39,675 nt of DNA, taken from NCBI GenBank assembly GCA_016125155.1, contig WGMI01000009.1, forward strand, positions 1 to 39,675, in the 5' to 3' direction. Source of the stretch: a bacterium. GTDB lineage: Bacteria; Bacteroidota; Bacteroidia; Flavobacteriales; Schleiferiaceae. This document shows positions 33,100 to 39,675 of the stretch, piece after piece (position 1 is the first letter of the stretch; every line of letters begins with the position of its first letter). A model generated the notes under the pieces. It ran no database searches. It worked only from the letters and a program-made list of their open reading frames with translations, and was not told the DNA's origin. The position numbers and the translations under genes are program-made.

Positions 33100-33765
33100 C
33101 TATTTCCGCTGTGATTCTTTCAGAAAACGACCCACCAAAAAGGCCATCAAAATGGTCAGGTACACCTGGCCCAACACAATGCCCACCATCACGACCGCTT
33201 TGGCCGGTGGATTTTGTGGCAGGATGTCTCCGAACCCCGTGGTGGTCATCGAAACAAAACTGAAATAAACATAGTCGTATTGCGCAAGGGATTCTTGTTC
33301 GGCATGAAAAGAGCCCGGATGAATTTCGTCGATCAAACGCATCCAAAAGGCGCCCAGCAGCCCCAACGTGAGGTATCCGGCAACCGAACCGTAAATGACG
33401 CCCACAGTGGTTCGATTGGAGCGCAGAATTTCTCTTAATAGTGTGTAAATCAAATAGCTAAAAAATCCAATCGCCGAGACGCTGAGCAGCAGTTTAATTC
33501 GCACATCCGGATAAATCCACTGAATCAAATTGGGCAATACTATGCTCAAAAAAGCCAAGGTCGCCAGAGCAAATCCCACCAACCGTTCTCGGGGATGGGC
33601 TTGGATCCAATACAGGGAGGAAACAATCAGCATGAGGTAACACAGCGCGAATACCCATTCCGAATAATCTCCAAACACCAGAGAGAGCGCCGGAAAGAGG
33701 GCTACCGACGCCAAGGTAACCATTAAGAATGCGTAGCGCTGTCTCCAATACCGCAGTGGACGCAT
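33100..33765 (-). CDS. Two-TM-pore potassium-channel-like protein
   Basis: 221 residues from the ATG at 33765 with about six hydrophobic helices in total. The C-terminal pair flanks a pore loop with the K+ selectivity filter SMTTTGFGDILPQ. The loop and last helix (VYFSFVSMTTTGFGDI ... VVMVGIVLGQVYLTILMAFLVGRFL) match the ion-channel-2 family. The filter GFGD, rather than GYGD, is seen in several bacterial channels. No RCK or cNMP domain is attached, so regulation may come from the membrane part. It is the last gene of a five-gene unit, 7 bp after the DUF6095 gene. An upstream TTG (33801) is less likely because it overlaps that gene. Confidence 0.9.
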   Translation of the reverse strand: MRPLRYWRQRYAFLMVTLASVALFPALSLVFGDYSEWVFALCYLMLIVSSLYWIQAHPRERLVGFALATLAFLSIVLPNLIQWIYPDVRIKLLLSVSAIGFFSYLIYTLLREILRSNRTTVGVIYGSVAGYLTLGLLGAFWMRLIDEIHPGSFHAEQESLAQYDYVYFSFVSMTTTGFGDILPQNPPAKAVVMVGIVLGQVYLTILMAFLVGRFLKESQRK

Positions 33766-33772
33766 CGGTGCT

Positions 33773-34012
33773 TCAATTATGGGAATTGGCGTCTTGATCA
33801 AAAAACGCCCCCAAAATGGTGCGCAATCCGAAAATGCCCAACCCTACGGCTGTCAACATACACACAATCGAAACAATGGGCCATAGATAGTGCCCTTCGG
33901 AAAAGTCGGATGCTCCTTTCCAGGCAAAAATGGCGGGGCCTGCCAGGACGAAGGGGAAGGTAAAGCCGAGGATGTACAGACCCTTAACGAGTTTTTCCTT
34001 GTTGGTGGACAT
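33773..34012 (-). CDS. DUF6095-family small membrane protein
   Basis: From the ATG at 34012 (or 34018) the protein has 79 residues: MSTNKEKLVKGLYILGFTFPFVLAGPAIFAW, then a second helix WPIVSIVCMLTAVGLGIFGLRTILGAFF. This two-helix layout with the KEKLVKG start and GP in helix one fits DUF6095, a small family I know mainly from Flavobacteriia, function unknown. The start overlaps the 3' end of murQ by 29 bp. Confidence 0.8.
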   Translation of the reverse strand: MSTNKEKLVKGLYILGFTFPFVLAGPAIFAWKGASDFSEGHYLWPIVSIVCMLTAVGLGIFGLRTILGAFFDQDANSHN

Positions 34013-34811
34013 AGGCATCGATGGCTTTGCGGACGTTTTGGTGGATTCGGAGCAACTCCTTGGCCTGTTTGCGGCCAATGCGGAGTTCCTCCATCAACAT
34101 TTGTTCGGCCCGATCGTTCAGTTTGGCATTGGTGAGCTGCATATCGACCATTTTGTTGCCCTTGACCCGCCCCAAACGAATCATCACACTGGTGCTGATC
34201 ATATTCAACACCATTTTGGTGGCGGTTCCGGCCTTCATCCGCGTGCTTCCGGCCACCACCTCGGCGCCGGTGCACACTTCCACGGCATAATCGCAGGCTT
34301 TGGACAACAAACTCCCCGGATTGCAGCTCAGCCCTCCGGTGGCAATGCCCTCCTTACGGCAATCGAGAATGCCGCCCAAAACGTAGGGGGTTTTTCCCGA
34401 AGCCGCAATGCCCAGGACAAAATCGCCTGAACCCAGTCCGGCACTGCGCAAATCTGCGATGGCCTGGCGGGTGTCGTCTTCTGCTCCTTCTACGGCTTTT
34501 CGGATGGCCGAATCCCCCCCGGCTATGATCCCGGTCACCCATTCAGAGGGTACTCCGAAAGTGGGTGGACATTCGGACGCATCGAGGATTCCCAAGCGAC
34601 CGGAAGTACCCGCTCCGATGTAAAACAGCCTCCCCCCATGGGCCAAACGGTGGTAGACCGCCTCGGCCAATACGGCAATTTGGGGAAGCGATTCGCCTAC
34701 GGCATCGGCTACGGTGCGGTCGGCTGCGTGCATCAACCCGATGAGGTCGGCTGTGCTCTTGGTCTCGAGCGCATCGTGTTCGGGGGCCGATTCGGTGGTA
34801 GGGCGATTCAT
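33984..34811 (-). CDS. murQ: N-acetylmuramic acid 6-phosphate etherase
   Basis: MurQ cleaves the lactyl ether of MurNAc-6-phosphate to GlcNAc-6-phosphate and lactate in cell-wall recycling. The 275-residue protein (ATG at 34811) has the SIS fold with GGRLFYIGAGTSGRLGILDASECPPTFGVP (phosphosugar loop and first catalytic acid region), AVEGAEDD (second acid region), GIAASGKTPYVLGGI, and VVAGSTRMKAGTATKMVLNMISTSVMI. It is shorter than the ~300-residue E. coli protein, mainly at the ends. The start overlaps the RsmB-like gene stop as ATGA. No MurNAc kinase, AnmK or permease lies next to it. Open frame upstream of 34811 is antisense to real coding DNA and excluded. Confidence 0.95.
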   Translation of the reverse strand: MNRPTTESAPEHDALETKSTADLIGLMHAADRTVADAVGESLPQIAVLAEAVYHRLAHGGRLFYIGAGTSGRLGILDASECPPTFGVPSEWVTGIIAGGDSAIRKAVEGAEDDTRQAIADLRSAGLGSGDFVLGIAASGKTPYVLGGILDCRKEGIATGGLSCNPGSLLSKACDYAVEVCTGAEVVAGSTRMKAGTATKMVLNMISTSVMIRLGRVKGNKMVDMQLTNAKLNDRAEQMLMEELRIGRKQAKELLRIHQNVRKAIDAYVHQQGKTR

Positions 34812-36022
34812 AAGCGCTGCAATCTCGCCATAAAAAAGCCATCGGAACCCGCGTTGTTGGGTTCGACGCGCTCCATTTCGAGCAATCGAAATTCGGGATT
34901 CCGGAGCGCAAACCCCTCGACCGCAGCCTCGTTTTCTTCGGGCAAAATGCTGCAGGTCGCGTAGACCATTTCTCCCCCTTTTTTCAGCATGGTGCTGTAG
35001 CGGTCGAGCAGCTCGGTTTGGGTTTCGACAATGCGCCCCAGCATGTCTTCCCGCAGCTTCCATTTGGTGTCCGGATTGCGCTTGAGCACGCCGGTACCAC
35101 TGCAGGGGACGTCCAGAAGCAGGCGATCGGCCGAGTTTTCGAGGCGTTTGATGGTCTTGGCACTGTCGATGGGGCGCACTTCGATGTTGTCGGCACCCGC
35201 TCTGCGCGCGCGTTTGCGCAGTTCTTCGAGCTTCCATGCCTCGATGTCGAGCGAAACGATTTGGCCTTTGTTTTCAAGCAAGGCAGCGAGGTGCAAACTC
35301 TTGCCTCCGGCTCCGGCACAGGCATCGACCACCCGCATCCCGGGTTCTGCCCTCAGATAAGGGGCAATGCGCTGAGAGCCACCATCTTGCACCTCGAACC
35401 AACCGTCTTTAAAGCTCTCGAGCCGAAAGACATTGCTCCGCTCTTCTATCCTCAATCCGTCGGGTTGATCGGGCATGGGTTCCGAGACCACCCCTTCGGT
35501 GGCCAGCCGCTCCCGGGCTTGTTCGAGCTTGCATTTCAACGTATTAACCCTCAACACCAAGGGCGCAGGGGTATTCAGGACTTGGGCCAAGGACGGCCAG
35601 CGCTCCCCAAAGGCATCCTCGCCCCGGATCCACAGCCAGTCGGGAAACGACGCTCGAATGGCCGGGGGCCATTGTTCCTCAATGAGTTCGATGGGTCGGG
35701 GATCCAGTCCGTTGAAGACCTCCCAATCCGGGAGGGCATGGCCTTTCCACCGCCAATAACTCGCAAACAACCGCCACAGCGACTTTCGGCTCAAATCGGG
35801 TTCCCTGCCTTCCAAAGCCCACAGCAGCCGCCAGTAGCGCACCATGGTGTAGGTGTGTTCGGCCACAAAAGCCCGGTCTCGGCTGCCCCAGGATTTGTTC
35901 GAGCGCAACAAGCGTTCGATGACTTTGTCGGCGTATTGATCTTGACCAAAACTAAGGCTCAAGGCTTCGAGTACCCCTGCCACCAGGTTGCGGTGGAGGT
36001 GGGCCACAGGGCGTTCGCTCAT
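34808..36022 (-). CDS. RsmB/NOP2-Sun family RNA m5C methyltransferase
   Basis: 404 residues. An N-terminal helical NusB-like part (about 10-140, e.g. VIERLLRSNKSWGSRDRAFVAEHTYTMVRYWR) is followed by a PUA-like segment and a Rossmann methyltransferase with VVDACAGAGGKSLHLAALLENKGQIVSLD (motif I). The two family cysteines are in LLLDVPCSGTGVLKRNPD (motif IV) and MVYATCSILPEENEAAVEGF (motif VI); the motif VI cysteine is the catalytic one. It methylates cytosine-5 in rRNA or tRNA using SAM; whether it hits 16S C967 like RsmB is not certain, so no gene name is given. Start and stop both overlap neighbours by 4 bp (ATGA), between the dehydrogenase E1 and murQ. Confidence 0.92.
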   Translation of the reverse strand: MSERPVAHLHRNLVAGVLEALSLSFGQDQYADKVIERLLRSNKSWGSRDRAFVAEHTYTMVRYWRLLWALEGREPDLSRKSLWRLFASYWRWKGHALPDWEVFNGLDPRPIELIEEQWPPAIRASFPDWLWIRGEDAFGERWPSLAQVLNTPAPLVLRVNTLKCKLEQARERLATEGVVSEPMPDQPDGLRIEERSNVFRLESFKDGWFEVQDGGSQRIAPYLRAEPGMRVVDACAGAGGKSLHLAALLENKGQIVSLDIEAWKLEELRKRARRAGADNIEVRPIDSAKTIKRLENSADRLLLDVPCSGTGVLKRNPDTKWKLREDMLGRIVETQTELLDRYSTMLKKGGEMVYATCSILPEENEAAVEGFALRNPEFRLLEMERVEPNNAGSDGFFMARLQRL

Positions 36023-38424
36023 GCCCGGAGCGGAAAACGACCCGGGTCAGCTTCGTGCATCAGGTTAATGCACAGTTCGATAAGGTCCTCGGCCGAGGGT
36101 TTGCTGAAATAGTCTCCATCCGATCCGTAGGCAGGGCGGTGCGCCTGGGCGGTCAAGGTGCGGGGCGGGCTGTCGAGCCAGCGGTAGCCGCCTTGTTCTT
36201 CCAACACCTGTTGGAGCAGATACGCACTGGCCCCTCCCGGCACGTCTTCGTCGAACACCACCAACCGATTGGTCTTTTGCAGGCTCCGGGCGGTGGCGCC
36301 ATCCAAATCAAAGGGCCACAGGCATTGGGCGTCGATCAGTTCGATGTCAATTCCGTGTGCGCCGAGAAATTCCGCCGCCTCCTGGGCAATCCGGCAGTTG
36401 GAACCGTAGGTCAATACGGTGATGTCGGCTCCGGTTTGGAGGATCTCCACCTGGCCCACCGGGGTGCGGATTTCGGCCAAATTGGCCGGCATGCGCTCTT
36501 TCAACCGATAGCCGTTGAGGCATTCTACGATCAATCCCGGTTCGTCGCTGTCGAGCAGGGTGTTGTAGAAACCCGCTGCCTTGGTCATGTTGCGGGGAAC
36601 GAGGATGTACACGCCCCGAAGCAGGTGGAGAATGCCCCCCATGGGCGATCCGCTGTGCCAGATGCCCTCGAGGCGGTGTCCGCGGGTGCGCACCACCACC
36701 GGAGCCTTTTGACGCCCCCGGCTGCGGTATTGCACCGTGGCCAAGTCGTCGCTCATAATCTGCAGGGCGTACAGCAGATAATCGAGGTATTGGATTTCGG
36801 CGATGGGTCTGAGCCCCCGCATCGACATTCCTATGCCCTGACCGAGAATGCTGGCTTCGCGAATGCCGGTGTCCGAAACCCGCGCTTCGCCGTGCTTGGC
36901 CTGCAGTCCTTCCAATCCCTGATTGACGTCCCCAATTTTGCCCGAATCTTCGCCGAAAATCAACACTTCGGGGCGGGTTTGGAGCAGGCGGTCGAAGTTG
37001 TCGCGAAGCACCACCCGCGCATCGACCACCGGGCTGTCTTCGGCATAAGTCGGAGCTACTTCGGCCATGCGCAGGGCACTGTGCGCGCTTTGGCTATGGA
37101 GGAAGCTCGAATAGCGATCGCGGTTTACTTCGGCTTCGCTCGTCCTCCAATTTCGGAGCGCGTCGAGCGCCGGATGCGCGGCACCGGTCTGGGTCAACAA
37201 AACCCGGCGTACGAGAGAATGCATTTCCCTTCTGAGCGGTTCTTTGTTCGCCTTGAGTGCCTTGAGTGCGGAGAGCAAGCCGTCGTCGGTCCGCCCCAAT
37301 GCCTCGATCCACCCAACCACGGCATCGCGTTCCGCGGCAATCGGAGCCAAATAGGCCTTCCACGCTTGATCTTTGGCTTCCTTGACCCGCTGCCGGGCTT
37401 CTTGGGCCACCGCTTCGAGGGTTTCGGCCTCGGCCAATCCGTGGGAAACAATGTACTCCCCGAATTTCTTGATGCAGTCGAAATCGGTTTCCCATTTGAG
37501 CCGCTGCTCGTTCTTGTAGCGCTCGTGGCTGCCGCTGGTCGAATGTCCTTGGGGCTGAGTCATTTCGCGCACGTGCACCAGCACGGGAACGTGCTCGTGG
37601 CGGGCAATTTGCTCCGCTTTGGCATAGGCCTCTACCAAGCCCGCATAATCCCAACCCTTAACCGTAATAATCTCGAAACCCGCTTTTTGGCTATCGCGCT
37701 GAAAGCCTTTGAGGATTTCGGAAATGTTTTCTTTGGTCGTCTGGTGGCGGCTGTGGACCGAGATGCCGTAGTCGTCGTCCCAAACCGAAATCACCAGGGG
37801 CACCTGCAGCACCCCGGCCGCGTTGAAGACCTCGAAAAACAGTCCTTCGGAGGTGCTGGCATTGCCAATCGTACCCCACGCAATTTCGGACCCATTTTGG
37901 CTAAACCGCTCCGAACCGGGAAAAGCCCCGAGTTCTCGATACATTTTGGAAGCCTGGGCCAATCCCAACAACCGCGGCATTTGACCTGCCGTAGGTGAAA
38001 TATCGGCACTCGAATTGACCTGTGCGGTAAGGTCGAGCCATTCGCCGTTTTCGTCCAGAGTGTGGGTGGTAAAATGCCCATTCATTTGGCGTCCTCCGCT
38101 CGCGGGCTCGCGTTCGGGGTCGGTATCGGCGTACAAACTGGCGAAAAACCCCTCAAGCGTCAGGGCTCCGGTGGCGAACATCACGGTTTGATCGCGGTAG
38201 TAGCCCGAGCGGAAATCGCCGGGTCGAAACACCTTGGCCCAGGCCAGTTGGGCGAGTTCTTTTCCGTCCCCGAAAATCCCGAATTTCGCCTTGCCAGTCA
38301 GGACTTCGCGCCGACCCAACAGACTGGCTTCCCGGCTTTCGCAGGCCAACCGATAGTCGTTCAGCACGGTTTGACGGAGCTCTTCGAGGGTGAGGGCGGC
38401 GGGTTCGGTCGTACGCGTTTTCAT
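36019..38424 (-). CDS. 2-oxoacid dehydrogenase E1, fused alpha and beta subunits
   Basis: 801 residues from the ATG at 38424. The first ~430 correspond to E1-alpha: SREASLLGRREVLTGKAKFGIFGDGKE, then GTIGNASTSEGLFFEVFNAAGVLQVPLVISVWDDDYGIS at the thiamine-diphosphate site. Residues ~460-801 are E1-beta: RDNFDRLLQTRPEVLIFGEDSGKIGDVNQGLEGLQAKHGEARVSDTGIREASILGQGIGMSMRGLRPIAEIQYLDYL and the C-terminal transketolase domain. Such fusions are common in Bacteroidota as branched-chain 2-oxoacid (or pyruvate) dehydrogenase E1. The usual N of the GDG-Xn-NN thiamine motif is D (WDDDYG) and GDG reads GNA, perhaps a subfamily trait. An upstream TTG at 38433 is the less likely start. It leads a five-gene coupled operon. 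Confidence 0.9.
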   Translation of the reverse strand: MKTRTTEPAALTLEELRQTVLNDYRLACESREASLLGRREVLTGKAKFGIFGDGKELAQLAWAKVFRPGDFRSGYYRDQTVMFATGALTLEGFFASLYADTDPEREPASGGRQMNGHFTTHTLDENGEWLDLTAQVNSSADISPTAGQMPRLLGLAQASKMYRELGAFPGSERFSQNGSEIAWGTIGNASTSEGLFFEVFNAAGVLQVPLVISVWDDDYGISVHSRHQTTKENISEILKGFQRDSQKAGFEIITVKGWDYAGLVEAYAKAEQIARHEHVPVLVHVREMTQPQGHSTSGSHERYKNEQRLKWETDFDCIKKFGEYIVSHGLAEAETLEAVAQEARQRVKEAKDQAWKAYLAPIAAERDAVVGWIEALGRTDDGLLSALKALKANKEPLRREMHSLVRRVLLTQTGAAHPALDALRNWRTSEAEVNRDRYSSFLHSQSAHSALRMAEVAPTYAEDSPVVDARVVLRDNFDRLLQTRPEVLIFGEDSGKIGDVNQGLEGLQAKHGEARVSDTGIREASILGQGIGMSMRGLRPIAEIQYLDYLLYALQIMSDDLATVQYRSRGRQKAPVVVRTRGHRLEGIWHSGSPMGGILHLLRGVYILVPRNMTKAAGFYNTLLDSDEPGLIVECLNGYRLKERMPANLAEIRTPVGQVEILQTGADITVLTYGSNCRIAQEAAEFLGAHGIDIELIDAQCLWPFDLDGATARSLQKTNRLVVFDEDVPGGASAYLLQQVLEEQGGYRWLDSPPRTLTAQAHRPAYGSDGDYFSKPSAEDLIELCINLMHEADPGRFPLRA

Positions 38425-38468
38425 GGGCGCCAAGGTCGGGAATATCGCGTTTGCCTCCTCAGGCGGGC

Positions 38469-38590
38469 GCTTTTTTTGGGCGTGTCCCTGACGACGCTGC
38501 GCGTGTCAGGGCCGGGCTTTTCGCTTCAATGCCCTTTCGGGCGATTTCCGCTGCAATCCCTCACGCGGCACGGGGGCGGTGTTGTATCCA
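38469..38590. repeat. Structured Bacteroidota-type intergenic element with hairpin and duplicated CGCT-CAAT motif
   Basis: A GC-rich intergenic segment upstream of the E1 gene. It contains CCCTGAC (38486-38492) and GTCAGGG (38505-38511) enclosing ACGC/GCGT, so the hairpin extends to 11 bp with one bulged base. Next comes CTTTTCGCTTCAATGCC and then GATTTCCGCTGCAATCCC, an imperfect internal duplication separated by a small GCCC/GGGC hairpin, and a final CTCACGCGG. I recall very similar elements scattered in intergenic regions of many Bacteroidota genomes but know no name or function. No open frame or tRNA is supported in 38425-38660. Confidence 0.55.
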
Positions 38591-38626
38591 CGGGTGGGGC
38601 CATGGCGCCGGTTTATGGCGTTGGGT

Positions 38627-38650
38627 AGACCCGCAAAATTTTGCGGGTCT
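38627..38650 (-). terminator. Perfect 24-bp palindrome after the lipoprotein gene
   Basis: AGACCCGCAAAA at 38627-38638 is followed by its exact reverse complement, so the segment is a perfect palindrome ten bases beyond the lipoprotein stop codon (TAG at 38661-38663). The octamer GCGGGTCT occurs again at 38655-38662. It may act as a terminator hairpin for the minus-strand lipoprotein gene, but no T-run follows the stem outside the palindrome, so termination could also depend on the internal AAAATTTT. Confidence 0.5.
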
Positions 38651-38660
38651 CTATGCGGGT

Positions 38661-39650
38661 CTACAACGCGACAGGGCTTCGGGTGGCATTGAGCGGAATA
38701 TAAAGGGTGTCGGTGAGGGTATAGCGCACTTCCCAGACGACGCTCAACACGCTAAAGCCTTCGACATCCAAAATGGGGTCAACCAGGGGTTTGGGGAGCA
38801 AAAAGCGCAGGGGCTTGCGCCAGGTCCCCATGCGGGTTCCGGTGGAAAAGTCGCTTTGTTGGCTGAATTCGGTGAGGTTCTGACCTAAGTTGAGTTCGTA
38901 TCCTTGGGGGTTGAGCCCTTGTTTCATAAAGACGTTGCGGTGGTAATAGGGTTCGTCTTTTTTAATGAGCGGTGCGGTGCCGATAAAAGCCCGGGGTTCT
39001 TTCCATTTGCTCGTTCCGGTTTGGTTGAATACGTAGTTGTCTTCGAGTTGGGGCAGGGTCGATAGCTGCCGAAACTCTCCATCGGGCAGCCATTCGAGGA
39101 TGTTCCTGGCTTTGAGTCCGTCGATGAGCAGGTAGGTTTGGGCGTACAGGCGGGGGCTGCTGTGGTTTTGAAAAAAGTCGATGCGCAGGTCGACCTGATA
39201 TTCGGGGCCGAGGTCTTGAATGGCGTGGCTTACGCCGAGCACGGGGGCGCGTTGTTGGAGGGTGTCGAGCACGGCGCTGAGTTGGGTGCAGGGTACGCGT
39301 TGTCCGGCGGCATAGGCCAAGGGGTCTTGATTTTGGTCGCCGACGGGATACACCAAGAGCAGATCGCTTACGGGGTCGCTTTGCATTGGGCCAAAGCCGT
39401 AGTGATTCACCAAAAGTGCCTCGGGGTGGAGGTATTCGGCGCGGATGCGTTCTTCCTCGCCAATGGCCATTCTGTAATGATAGTTGCCACCGCTGACCGC
39501 TACCAGCGGGTTGAATTTTGGTTCGGGGGGCATATCGTCGAGGGGATAGGTGGTGTCGACAAACTGGGGGTTGTTTTTTTGACAGCCCCAGAACAGGAGC
39601 GCTGCCCAAACGAATGTTATCTTGACGAATGTTATCTTTCTGTAAAGCAT
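38661..39650 (-). CDS. Predicted lipoprotein, possibly Omp28-like
   Basis: 329 residues with a lipoprotein signal MLYRKITFVKITFVWAALLFWGC (lipobox FWGC). The mature part is rich in short beta strands. A segment EPYYHRNVFMKQGLNPQGYELNLGQN resembles the YxHNHVLR region of Omp28-like Bacteroidota lipoproteins, but the usual N-terminal thioredoxin-fold cysteines are absent, so this is a weak match. A 15-bp tandem duplication (39610-39639) encodes the repeated KITFV in the signal peptide. The gene lies near the window's right end; what precedes it is not visible, and no promoter box is clear in the remaining 25 bases. Confidence 0.7.
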   Translation of the reverse strand: MLYRKITFVKITFVWAALLFWGCQKNNPQFVDTTYPLDDMPPEPKFNPLVAVSGGNYHYRMAIGEEERIRAEYLHPEALLVNHYGFGPMQSDPVSDLLLVYPVGDQNQDPLAYAAGQRVPCTQLSAVLDTLQQRAPVLGVSHAIQDLGPEYQVDLRIDFFQNHSSPRLYAQTYLLIDGLKARNILEWLPDGEFRQLSTLPQLEDNYVFNQTGTSKWKEPRAFIGTAPLIKKDEPYYHRNVFMKQGLNPQGYELNLGQNLTEFSQQSDFSTGTRMGTWRKPLRFLLPKPLVDPILDVEGFSVLSVVWEVRYTLTDTLYIPLNATRSPVAL

Positions 39651-39675
39651 TGGAATAGGGGGATATTCTGACTAC

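Noticed and set aside
36055..37998. Long plus-strand open frame antisense to the E1 gene
   Set aside because: No recognisable domain and low-complexity His/Gly/Gln composition; the minus strand carries clear E1 motifs. Such long antisense frames follow from GC-biased codon use.
38661..39650. Firm Omp28 assignment
   Set aside because: Only one segment resembles that family and the thioredoxin-fold cysteines are absent, so it is kept as a hint.

Overview
The window looks like a chromosomal piece of a Bacteroidota bacterium, probably a Flavobacteriales-type lineage. I infer this from a LruC-domain surface protein, a DUF6095 small membrane protein, a choice-of-anchor-B protein ending in a type IX secretion (Por) sorting-like tail, a parE / small gene / parC arrangement, and recurrent TAnnTTTG boxes (the Bacteroidota sigma -7 element) just upstream of starts. 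Most genes are fairly GC-rich (about 55-62% in lines I counted by hand). No rRNA, tRNA, CRISPR array or prophage was seen.

Layout. 1-316: a 19-copy heptamer array followed by GAACT-rich low-complexity DNA. 317-3671 (minus): Gfo/Idh/MocA oxidoreductase, lipoprotein and polyprenyl-phosphate sugar transferase, an envelope or polysaccharide operon. 3731-4384 (plus): pcm. 4388-12495 (minus): a run of six closely spaced genes, namely a cNMP-domain histidine kinase, a receiver/thioredoxin-reductase-like fusion, a bestrophin-like channel, egtB, egtD and a polytopic membrane protein. 12631-15308 (minus): a small lipoprotein and the LruC protein. 15484-18550 (minus): a DUF4476-like protein, DUF423 protein and pckA. 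18621-19949 (plus): a saccharopine-dehydrogenase-family enzyme, divergently transcribed from a symmetrical promoter region. 19952-23435: an islet with REP hairpins, a REP-associated Y1 transposase and a UvrD-type helicase carrying an inserted nuclease-like module, with a VOC protein inside its right edge. 23458-33092: a helical stress-like protein (minus), then ychF, parE, a small membrane protein, parC, a secreted choice-of-anchor-B protein and a GT2 glycosyltransferase (plus). 33100-38424 (minus): a five-gene coupled operon of a fused 2-oxoacid dehydrogenase E1, an RsmB-like methyltransferase, murQ, a DUF6095 protein and a K+-channel protein. 38469-38590: a structured intergenic element. 38661-39650 (minus): a lipoprotein.

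The most interesting unit is the 4388-12495 cluster. It joins ergothioneine synthesis (EgtB and EgtD) to a two-component pair whose response regulator is a thioredoxin-reductase-like flavoprotein with only one cysteine, plus an anion-channel homologue. This suggests a redox-stress module in which a sensor kinase, a flavin output protein and a thiol antioxidant are made together. That functional link is inference from gene order. The second point of interest is the REP/RAYT islet around the helicase-nuclease gene.
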